A stretch of DNA of 64,000 bases, from NCBI GenBank assembly GCA_963790095.1, contig CAWBNO010000002.1, forward strand, positions 1 to 64,000, given 5' to 3'. This DNA is from JAAXQD01 sp963790095. Its GTDB lineage: Bacteria; Desulfobacterota; Desulfobacteria; Desulfobacterales; UBA11574. Below are positions 19,121 through 26,201 of this stretch, one piece after another. The position numbers were made by a program, and so were the translations under genes. Positions within the stretch are counted from its first letter, which is position 1, and each line of letters opens with the position of its first letter. The notes beneath the pieces were generated by a model, which saw nothing but the letters and a program-made list of their open reading frames with translations, ran no database searches and was not told the DNA's origin.

Positions 19121-19614
19121 GATCGCATCCTGATCGACCTATGTCGTTGCTGTAAAACCCTAATTGAGCGAAAGTTTAGGATGCCCCAGATCCAAGCTCG
19201 CCCGCCAGCCAAGCAAGGCGAGGCGGCCTGGGGCGTCAAGGACGAAGCCCCTCAGACAAAGCGGGATAAACCTCCGTTGTCTACTGCGAGCCCTTGATAA
19301 CGAAGGAGATGGGGTGTCCTAAGCTTTCCCGAAGGGTAAACAAAATGGGATTGTATTTAAAGATTTATAATATCTCATGAAACTGTATATTAAATTTTTA
19401 AAACTAACAAATAAAAATTAAGCTTGCGTTACAAAATAAGTTATGATAATTTGCAGAATCTTACTTAAAATAATTCCAACTAGATGTATTTACACACGAT
19501 CTTTTTATTTCTATTTAATTTGATTAAAGGGTATAAAACGGTTTTAAGTTAAAGCGTCTTCAGATAAAAAAACCAATTTAAATTTTAATTAAAATTAAAG
19601 GAGGATGATTTTTT
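19121..19614. other. Gene-free stretch with repeat element and AT-rich upstream region
   Basis: No coding sequence is seen. The left half contains repeat family C copy 1 (19170-19328). The right half (about 19350-19600) is very AT-rich and precedes the small membrane-protein gene, ending in the Shine-Dalgarno AAAGGAGG. I see no clear promoter pair in it. Confidence 0.6.
19170..19328. repeat. Repeat family C, copy 1, hairpin-ended element
   Basis: The left end GAAAGTTTAGGATGCCCCA and the reverse complement of the right end, GAAAGCTTAGGACACCCCA, are near-identical inverted repeats bounding about 159 bp. The interior contains GGCGTCAAGG, then AAGCCCC and AGACAAAGCGGGATA, shared with 49595-49680 (copy 2). 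A roughly 37 nt GC-rich segment in the left part is absent from copy 2. Confidence 0.6.
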
Positions 19615-19899
19615 ATGAAAACTCTAATAGGTGGGGCGGTTGCGGCTGTACTAGGTCTCATTGGAATGTCCATATGGTGGAAACCCTTTTTGCAGCTTTT
19701 AGCCGGTGCCATCCCGGTGATGCTTCTGCTTGGTGGCGGGTTGGCACTTTATCTGGGCTTTGACGAACTAAAAGATACCTGGAAAAAAGAAGACACACCC
19801 GTGGACACTTCGACCACAGTCGACGAAAGTGAAAAGTACAAAAAGGAAATAGAAGATCTGAAAGAGGAAATTGAAACTTTAAAAGCCGAAAAAACCTAA
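19615..19899 (+). CDS. Small membrane protein with two hydrophobic segments and a C-terminal coiled coil (MamI-like)
   Basis: The 94-residue protein starts at ATG 19615 with AAAGGAGG 11 nt upstream. Two hydrophobic helices (about 5-22 and 29-48) flank a WWKPFLQLL turn. An acidic tail and a heptad-like coiled coil (about 72-93) follow. The helix-WW-helix pattern, including LLAGAIPVMLLL, resembles magnetosome protein MamI as I remember it. Non-magnetotactic relatives probably carry such proteins too, and no other mam genes are adjacent, so no magnetosome role is claimed. A terminator follows at 19977-20017. It is a monocistronic gene of unknown function. Confidence 0.8.
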   Translation: MKTLIGGAVAAVLGLIGMSIWWKPFLQLLAGAIPVMLLLGGGLALYLGFDELKDTWKKEDTPVDTSTTVDESEKYKKEIEDLKEEIETLKAEKT

Positions 19900-19976
19900 A
19901 ATACAGAACCCCAGACCGATTGCCGATTTTGATTGCCGGCAACAGGAGAATGACGCCGGTGGTTTTTAAATTTTAT

Positions 19977-20017
19977 ATAAGCGTCTTGCAGACAGAAGCG
20001 AGGCGCTTATTTTTTTT
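19977..20017 (+). terminator. Rho-independent terminator
   Basis: A 13-bp stem (ATAAGCGTCTTGC pairing with GCGAGGCGCTTAT, with wobble pairs) is followed by a run of eight T. It ends the small membrane-protein transcript and overlaps the stop codon of the convergent rnhA. Confidence 0.75.
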
Positions 20018-20732
20018 CTGAATGTTTCCCTTCTTCTAATGCTGACGTTGCCAGCAAGTCGGCCTTTTCATTCCCCTCGATACCGGCATGCCCCTTTACC
20101 TTGATGAATTCCAAGTCTCTGAATTGTGAAAGCATCTGTTTAATCGATTTTATGATCTCTTGGTTTTTTCGGGCTTTCCATCCTAGAACAAGGACCCCAT
20201 ATGCATAGCTGCTGTCCGTAAGGACCCGGACCGGAAGATCCTTATTTTTTACGGCACTCAGACCGGTCCGGATGGCTTCGAGTTCTGCAATGTTATTGGT
20301 GGCCATGCCGATGTATTTCGATATCTCTTTTTCGTATTCCCCAAAACGCAAAAATACGCCGATTCCCGACGGGCCGGGATTCCCGGAAGACGCGCCGTCA
20401 GTAAAGATGCAGATGGCATCCTTGTGGTCCGGGGCCACCGAGGATTCGGTTTCGGATTCGAGTTTTTTCCCTGGAGGTTTTATAGATTTTTTATTCGATT
20501 TCCCCTTTTGGATCGTGGGGATCTCTGAAGGTAAGGCATCGAGGGGCTTAATATTTTTTTGAAGAATCCAGTACTCGTAATCCTGATCAAGCTGGTATTT
20601 AATAAGGACCTTTCCGTTTTTAACCACAGGCTGCCGTTTCCGGTCTACGGCCATCCAGACTTTATTTTTTTTGAAACACATGCGTTTCCAGTCTATTTTG
20701 TCATGGGTCATGGGTCGCTGGTCACTGGGCAT
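20007..20732 (-). CDS. rnhA: Ribonuclease HI with N-terminal extension
   Basis: The C-terminal domain (about 105-235 of 241) is RNase HI. It carries catalytic residues in IFTDGASSGNP (Asp), NNIAELEAI (Glu), TDSSYAYGV (Asp) and GHAGIEGNEKAD (His, Asp). It degrades RNA in RNA-DNA hybrids. The N-terminal about 100 residues are extra: a basic segment (around WKRMCFKKNKVWMAVDRKR) and a Lys/Ser/Pro-rich linker. This resembles the nucleic-acid-binding extensions of some RNases H but does not clearly match one. An internal ATG near 20711 is an equally plausible start. Confidence 0.88.
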   Translation of the reverse strand: MPSDQRPMTHDKIDWKRMCFKKNKVWMAVDRKRQPVVKNGKVLIKYQLDQDYEYWILQKNIKPLDALPSEIPTIQKGKSNKKSIKPPGKKLESETESSVAPDHKDAICIFTDGASSGNPGPSGIGVFLRFGEYEKEISKYIGMATNNIAELEAIRTGLSAVKNKDLPVRVLTDSSYAYGVLVLGWKARKNQEIIKSIKQMLSQFRDLEFIKVKGHAGIEGNEKADLLATSALEEGKHSEKK

Positions 20733-20808
20733 TGGCCATCAGGGATCCGGAATATGAATGCCGGGCGGGGTTTTGCACCCCTGACACCCGGCACCCGATC
20801 CCTTACGG

Positions 20809-21984
20809 TCAGGTGTAAAGGTGAAATCTTTTGCTTGCTTCTGTAAATGTTTTCAGGTCCTCTGACCAGGATTTTTCGATTTGGTCGATATCGTCTAAAT
20901 TTTCCACACGCCGCCGTATGGCGGGGTCGCCGATGATAAGGTCGATGGGCTGTCTTTCAAACTCATACTCATAGGGTGGAGCCTTCCATTGAAATCGGTC
21001 GCCGTGATGGGAGATGACCGCTTGAAGCAGTCTGAGGGTCGTGATATATGGCATGAATTCATATGGATTTGTTACGTGGATCTGAAATCCTTTGCAGGCA
21101 GAGCCTTTCCATTTGTTGGACGTGGGTTCAAATACAACCGGCCTGAGTGTGATTCCCGGGAATTTATTGTTATCCAATGTTGATCGCATCCGTTCCGGAT
21201 TCATAAACGGGGCGCCGAAAATTTCAAATGGGAGGGTCGTTCCCCTGCCTTCGGAAACATTGGTTCCTTCCCACAATACCTGCCCGGGATAAACCATGGC
21301 GGATACCGGCGATGGAAGGTTGGGCGACGGAGGGATCCAGGGCAGACCGGTATCCTGGAAAAACATCCTCCGTTTCCAGCCTTGCATGGGGATCACTTCG
21401 AGATCAGCGTCGATATGGTGGTCATGGTTGATTAAAAGTGAAAGTTCGCCGATGGTCAATCCATGGCGCATGGGAATCGGGTATCTTCCCACGAACGAAG
21501 CGCATTCGTGGGTCAAAAGGTTTCCTTCGGTCATGGCGCCGGTTACCGGATTCGGCCGGTCCAGAACTACAACTTTTTTCCCATACTTTTTTGCGGCTTC
21601 GAGACAGTAAGACACGGTGTAGACGAACGTGTAAACCCGTGTGCCCACGTCCTGCAGGTCGATGATCAGGATGTCGATGGGATCCAACATGGTTTTTTCC
21701 GGGATTCGCGTCCGACCGTAAAGACTGAAAACAGGTATTTTAGATGATGGGTGGAGCATATTATCGGATTCGATCATGTTATCCTGTTTTTCTGCAAAAA
21801 ATCCGTGTTGAGGCGAGTATAACGCTTTAAGTCGATTCGGAAAATTCTGACGGATCAGTTCACTGGCATGGGAAAAATTTCTGTCCACAGAAGCAGGATT
21901 GCAGAGCAGGCCAATTCGACTCCCGCGTATCCACCGGGGTGGAGAATCCATAAAACTTTCAAGACCTGTTTGAATACAAAACAT
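20809..21984 (-). CDS. DUF1343 / NamZ-like exo-beta-N-acetylmuramidase
   Basis: The 391-residue protein matches the DUF1343 family: GLLCNPASVDRNF near the start, then YSPQHGFF, SLYGRTRIP, DILIIDLQDVGTRVYTF and VLDRPNP. Members include NamZ of Bacillus, which releases terminal MurNAc from peptidoglycan fragments. No signal peptide is evident at the predicted N-terminus, so an uncertain start or a cytoplasmic location must be considered. With the MurU-AmgK fusion 4.5 kb away it could form a MurNAc salvage route; this is inference from function, since they are not in one operon. Confidence 0.85.
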   Translation of the reverse strand: MFCIQTGLESFMDSPPRWIRGSRIGLLCNPASVDRNFSHASELIRQNFPNRLKALYSPQHGFFAEKQDNMIESDNMLHPSSKIPVFSLYGRTRIPEKTMLDPIDILIIDLQDVGTRVYTFVYTVSYCLEAAKKYGKKVVVLDRPNPVTGAMTEGNLLTHECASFVGRYPIPMRHGLTIGELSLLINHDHHIDADLEVIPMQGWKRRMFFQDTGLPWIPPSPNLPSPVSAMVYPGQVLWEGTNVSEGRGTTLPFEIFGAPFMNPERMRSTLDNNKFPGITLRPVVFEPTSNKWKGSACKGFQIHVTNPYEFMPYITTLRLLQAVISHHGDRFQWKAPPYEYEFERQPIDLIIGDPAIRRRVENLDDIDQIEKSWSEDLKTFTEASKRFHLYT

Positions 21985-22125
21985 TTTCGGACCTTGGTTT
22001 CATCTTTTCTGGAGATTGGAATCCCAATGGCGTGAACGCCGGTTCGGGAATGATGTTATTTTTACCTATCATAAATAATCCATGTCAAGGGGTATCTTTT
22101 TAAATAAAAGAAGTTCTAAAAAATA

Positions 22126-22153
22126 TTGATTTCGTTTTGGAATCTGCTATAAC
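22126..22153 (+). promoter_or_regulatory. Candidate sigma-70 promoter upstream of the hybrid kinase
   Basis: TTGATT (22126-22131) and TATAAC (22148-22153) are separated by 16 nt in an AT-rich stretch. The histidine kinase gene starts about 200 nt downstream, leaving a long leader. Confidence 0.45.
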
Positions 22154-22218
22154 TCTAAATTAGCTGAAGGGAAGAACAGAGACCTTTAATAAATTTGATT
22201 TTAATTAAAGGAGAACTT

Positions 22219-22272
22219 TTGGCTGGTTTTTATATCCACGTAAATAAAATGACGGTCGATGTTGTAAAATAA
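22219..22272 (+). CDS. Possible 17-residue leader peptide
   Basis: A TTG codon at 22219, six nt after AAAGGAG, opens a short frame reading MAGFYIHVNKMTVDVVK and ending in TAA. It lies between the candidate promoter at 22126 and the kinase start at 22350. A strong Shine-Dalgarno with nothing else to serve is the only argument; it could be chance. The rest of 21985-22349 holds no gene. Confidence 0.25.
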   Translation: MAGFYIHVNKMTVDVVK

Positions 22273-22349
22273 CAATTATAGGGTGGCATCAACGGCTGTT
22301 CCGAAAGTAATACGGTAAGGTATAACAGCGTTTCGATGGGGTTGTTTTG

Positions 22350-24182
22350 ATGAGAAAGATAAGATTTGCTAGCATATACCTCTTTACCCTGGCGATAATT
22401 TTCTTCGTGGTCGGCGCATATACGGAGTGGCATACCATCGCCCTAATGAAATTCAAACCCCTGGGATATCCCAAATATCTTCATCTTATATTTTTCCTGG
22501 CAGGCTTTTTAGCCCTTTGTGCCATTTATTTTGCAGAAAAAATGGAAGTCCAGGCTCTTTCCTCCATGAACACAGCATTGGAAGAAGAGATCGCCTATCG
22601 AAATCGAACGGAAAAAGCACTCAGAGAAAGTGAGGACAAGAACAAAGAGATTTATTCCAAAGCCAAACGTGCGGAGCAGATTTATCGTTCTCTCCTTCAC
22701 TCGTCAGCAGATGCCATCGCCACGTATGATCTGGAAGGCAGAACCGTATATATCAGTCCTGCTTTTACGAAAATATTTGGATGGACTCTGGAGGAGATGA
22801 AAGGGAAGCGCATGCCCTTTGTTCCACAATCCGAAAGCGAATCCAGCATGGCCATTATCAGGAATCTTGTGGAGAACGGAACCCCATGCCAGGGTTTTGA
22901 GACAAAACGCTACACAAAAGACGGACGCTTGTTGGATGTAAGTATCAGTGCTTCGCGTTATGATGATCACAAGGGAAACCCCATCGGGACATTGGTTATT
23001 CTTCGGGATATCTCGGAGAAGAAACGGCTGGAGGCTCAGCTGCAGTACATCGAACGGATGGAAGCCATTGGAACGCTGGCCGGAGGTATTGCCCATGATT
23101 TTAACAACCTGATGATGGGCATGCTGGGAAATATTTCCTTGATTTTGTATGATATCGGATCAGATAGCCCGCATTACGAAAAATTAAAAAATATTGAAAA
23201 ACTGATTCAGAGCGGTTCTAAACTGACCAGTCAGCTCCTCGGATACGCACGAAAAGGTAAATACGAAGTTCGGGCCGCAAATCTAAACCAACTGGTAAAA
23301 GAGAGTTCCGAGACATTCGGCAGAACCCGAAAGGAGATCGTAATTCATCGTGAGCTTGCCGAAGATCTGTCCTCGGTAATGGCAGATGAGACACAGATTC
23401 AACAGGTTCTCATGAATCTTTTTATCAATGCTGCTGATGCCATGCCCGGCGGTGGAGATCTTTTTCTGAAAACCTCGAATGTCACCCATGAAGACATTGG
23501 AGATAAACCCTATAAACCGAAATCCGGCGATTATATTTTGTTAAAAGTTAGAGATACCGGCACGGGCATGGGGCAGAAGGTCATGGATCGTATTTTCGAA
23601 CCGTTTTTCACTACCAAGGAATTGGGCCGGGGATCCGGTCTTGGGCTGGCATCCGTATATGGCATTATAAAGGGACATGGTGGATATATCGATGTTGAGT
23701 CCAAGGAAGGGCAGGGCACCATCTTCAGTATTTATCTTCCGGCCTCCGAAAAATCGATCCGAAAAACTTCGAAAATTCCCCAGCGAATCTTGGAGGGAAA
23801 TGAAAACATCCTGCTTGTGGATGATGAAGCCCTAGTCATCAATGTCGGTGCCCAGTTGCTTGAAAAACTTGGATACACAGTCCTCGAAGCACACGGCGGC
23901 AGAGAAGCGGTCAAGATATTCATGGATGCTAACCATTCGATAGACATGGTTATCCTGGACATGGTTATGCCCGATATGGGCGGGAGTGAAGTCTTCGACC
24001 GGATTAAGGTAATCGATCCCAACGTCAAGGTTCTTCTTTCGAGTGGGTACAGTATTGACGGAGAGGCAACGGAAATTTTAAAACGGGGCTGCGAAGGCTT
24101 TATTCAAAAACCCTTTAACATGGAAGATCTTTCCAAGAAGATAAGGGAGGTTTTGAACAAATCGCCCCATGATAGCACCTGA
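22350..24182 (+). CDS. Hybrid sensor histidine kinase (2 TM, PAS, HisKA, HATPase, REC)
   Basis: This roughly 610-residue protein has two membrane helices (about 5-25 and 45-62) and a short coiled coil. A PAS domain follows (about 105-225), then HisKA with GGIAHDFNN (phospho-His249) and HATPase_c with the N, G1 and G2 boxes (NLFINAADAM, DTGTGM, GRGSGLGLASVYG). A C-terminal receiver domain has its phosphorylatable Asp537 in ILDMVMPDMGG. There is almost no periplasmic sensing loop, so signals probably act through PAS or the membrane. It is an orphan: no response regulator or output gene is adjacent. ATG 22350 is preferred over TTG 22347. Confidence 0.92.
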   Translation: MRKIRFASIYLFTLAIIFFVVGAYTEWHTIALMKFKPLGYPKYLHLIFFLAGFLALCAIYFAEKMEVQALSSMNTALEEEIAYRNRTEKALRESEDKNKEIYSKAKRAEQIYRSLLHSSADAIATYDLEGRTVYISPAFTKIFGWTLEEMKGKRMPFVPQSESESSMAIIRNLVENGTPCQGFETKRYTKDGRLLDVSISASRYDDHKGNPIGTLVILRDISEKKRLEAQLQYIERMEAIGTLAGGIAHDFNNLMMGMLGNISLILYDIGSDSPHYEKLKNIEKLIQSGSKLTSQLLGYARKGKYEVRAANLNQLVKESSETFGRTRKEIVIHRELAEDLSSVMADETQIQQVLMNLFINAADAMPGGGDLFLKTSNVTHEDIGDKPYKPKSGDYILLKVRDTGTGMGQKVMDRIFEPFFTTKELGRGSGLGLASVYGIIKGHGGYIDVESKEGQGTIFSIYLPASEKSIRKTSKIPQRILEGNENILLVDDEALVINVGAQLLEKLGYTVLEAHGGREAVKIFMDANHSIDMVILDMVMPDMGGSEVFDRIKVIDPNVKVLLSSGYSIDGEATEILKRGCEGFIQKPFNMEDLSKKIREVLNKSPHDST

Positions 24183-24350
24183 AGGCAGATCTCCTTTAGG
24201 GCGGAAATGGACAAGATGTCTCCCTAACATCCCGAAAACGAAATGATTATTGACATTCCTCCCGGTTTATGATTCATTTTTATTTGTGTCTATGTTGTTG
24301 TTCAAAGTGGCTTACACTTTCTTTTTATACTTTTTTGGAGCGTGACACCC

Positions 24351-25013
24351 ATGAAACCGATTGTTAAAAAACTCGGAATTATCGGCATATGTCTGTTTTT
24401 ATTTTCCACGGCAGTATTGGCTGAAACAAAGTATATTAATGACAAAATGAAAATAACACTGCGAACAGGACCGGCCAATGATCGAAAAATAATCGCTCTG
24501 CTGAATATCGGCCAAAAAGTTGAGGTCCTGAAACCCGGCGAGGAATGGACCCAGATCCGGTCGGACGATGGCAAGGAAGGATGGGTGGTCAGTCGTTTCC
24601 TGACAAATAAAATGCCCAGCAGCATCGAGTTGGACCTATTAAAAAACAAACACCAGGCACTTTTGACTCGAGACGCATTGCTTCTGGAAGAAAACAAGAC
24701 CTTAAAAGCGGAAAACAATGCTTTCAGCAATGATCTCGCCGACACAAAAAAAAAGCTTCAAGCCCTGAATACATCCTACGAGTCATTGAAGACAGCGTCT
24801 ACAGAATTCCTCGATCTTCAATCAAAATATAAAAAAATGAGTGCAAAACTGGCGGAACAAACCCAAAAAGCGGATAAATATGAAGAGGATTTGACAAAAC
24901 TTCTCTGGAATAAAAATATTAAATGGTTTTTAAGCGGAGCGGGTGTATTGATATTGGGCTTCATCATCGGTTTCAGTGCAAAGCGGCAAAGACGACGTTC
25001 ATCCCTGCTTTAA
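24351..25013 (+). CDS. SH3-domain protein with signal peptide and C-terminal membrane anchor (TIGR04211-like)
   Basis: The roughly 220-residue protein has a signal peptide (KLGIIGICLFLFSTAVLAET) and a bacterial SH3 domain at about 28-85 (TLRTGPANDRKII, EEWTQIR, KEGWVVSRFL). A long coiled coil spans about 95-185 and a C-terminal membrane helix about 190-210, ending in basic residues. This is the architecture of TIGR04211/YgiM-like proteins, which face the periplasm; their role is unclear. A near-consensus TTGACA lies about 100 nt upstream without a well-spaced -10. A long inverted repeat follows the stop at 25013. Confidence 0.8.
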   Translation: MKPIVKKLGIIGICLFLFSTAVLAETKYINDKMKITLRTGPANDRKIIALLNIGQKVEVLKPGEEWTQIRSDDGKEGWVVSRFLTNKMPSSIELDLLKNKHQALLTRDALLLEENKTLKAENNAFSNDLADTKKKLQALNTSYESLKTASTEFLDLQSKYKKMSAKLAEQTQKADKYEEDLTKLLWNKNIKWFLSGAGVLILGFIIGFSAKRQRRRSSLL

Positions 25014-25081
25014 ACCTAAGTTGAGCGATTTTTTGGGAAGAGATGGGTGCAGATCGAATCAAAAATCGCTCAATTTAGGTT
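25013..25081. repeat. Long inverted repeat (22-bp stem) after the SH3 gene
   Basis: The left arm (25013-25034, starting AACCTAAGTTGAGCGATTTT) and right arm (25060-25081, CAAAAATCGCTCAATTTAGG then TT) can form a nearly perfect stem of about 21-22 bp around a 25 nt loop. No T-run follows, so it is a poor terminator. The core TTGAGCGA also occurs at the edge of repeat C copy 1 (19163-19171). Confidence 0.7.
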
Positions 25082-25256
25082 AAAATTAAAAGAGAGGTAC
25101 GGATTCCGTTTAAACGCGACTTTGGGTAGGCCCGTATTTTAAAAAAGGATAAAAATCCCACAATCGAAGATTTCCTGCCGTGTGTCGGTACCACACGTTA
25201 AACCGGTTTCAGGGGGTTTTCCGGGAATCTTCAACCCGATCAAATGGAGGTAATGG

Positions 25257-25532
25257 ATGAATAAATTGGGGCTTGTTGAGGCGCTTAAAGAAGAATCTGG
25301 GTTAACAAAAAACGAAGCTGTAGCGGTTGTCGACGTATTTTTTAACGAAATGTCGAAGGCGATGGCCAGCGGTGAGCGGGTGGAAATTCGTGGCCTATGC
25401 TCGTTTTATGTCAAACAGTACAAGGCATACACCGGCAGGAATCCCAAAACGGGAGAACCGGTTAAAATTCAGGCCAAGCGCCTTCCGTTTTTCAAGTGCG
25501 GAAAAGAGCTGAAAGAAAGAGTGGACAAATAA
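25257..25532 (+). CDS. HU/IHF-family DNA-binding protein
   Basis: The 91-residue histone-like protein has a dimerisation helix region, a beta-arm segment TGRNPKTGEPVKIQ and the C-terminal LPFFKCGKELKERV. It bends DNA as a dimer. The Shine-Dalgarno GGAGG lies 7 nt before ATG 25257. It differs from the HU gene at 43890, which is a closer match to canonical HU. It is followed 29 nt later by a basic coiled-coil/winged-helix-like protein in the same direction, so the pair is probably one transcript for nucleoid proteins. Confidence 0.9.
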   Translation: MNKLGLVEALKEESGLTKNEAVAVVDVFFNEMSKAMASGERVEIRGLCSFYVKQYKAYTGRNPKTGEPVKIQAKRLPFFKCGKELKERVDK

Positions 25533-25561
25533 GAAATAATAAAAAGAGGGAGGAGGCGGGA

Positions 25562-25900
25562 ATGAAAAAACTGAAAAAGGATCTGCAGACCATAAACAAA
25601 GAACTCACGGCACTCATAAAAAAAACAGAAGCCTTGATGACGGCGGTTGACAAGATCGGGACACAGAAGACCGAAAAAAAATCAAAAGAGAAAAAAGTTC
25701 CGGCAGCAAAGAAAACCGCTACAAAATCAGCTTTTGATACCGTCCTGGGGGTTGTTGGCCGCTATCGAAAGGGGGTTACCGTTGCCCGGATACAAGAGTT
25801 AACCGGATACGATGCAAAAAAGATCGCAAATATCGTATATAAGGGTAAAAAGAGAGGACAAATCAAGTCCATCGATAAAGGCGTTTATTTAAAGGCTTGA
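25562..25900 (+). CDS. Small basic coiled-coil protein with winged-helix-like C-terminus
   Basis: The 112-residue protein starts at ATG 25562 after GGAGGCGGG. An N-terminal coiled coil (about 1-40) is followed by a Lys/Ala-rich linker similar to histone H1-like tails (about 40-58). A C-terminal segment (about 62-110) reads VLGVVGRYRKGVTVARIQEL, then TGYDAKKIANIVYKGKKRGQ and IK, typical of a winged-helix or MarR-like fold. I do not know a named family. Its link to the HU gene and its charge suggest chromatin binding. Codon use and Shine-Dalgarno make it clearly coding. Confidence 0.75.
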   Translation: MKKLKKDLQTINKELTALIKKTEALMTAVDKIGTQKTEKKSKEKKVPAAKKTATKSAFDTVLGVVGRYRKGVTVARIQELTGYDAKKIANIVYKGKKRGQIKSIDKGVYLKA

Positions 25901-26201
25901 TGTTGCCGTTGGTCCAATACCCGAATTGAGTTCATATACCGTTCGTCGTTATCCACGAATCGGTACGGGTTTGCGTGTAACGAATAGCGCCCGTTACCCA
26001 AAACATCCGAAAAAACGTTTTCGCTTCATTGGGACCATGGGGTTACGGGCATTCGCAATTCCGTTCCAGCCACAGACAGGTCTTAGGGCCATCGGCAAAA
26101 GGCCCGCTCTGCATTTGCCTTTGATGTATTCTTTAAATCCTGTTGAAGACGGAACTCGATGGGTTCCGTAATGGACTGTTTGCCCGTTGATCAAAATATA
26201 G

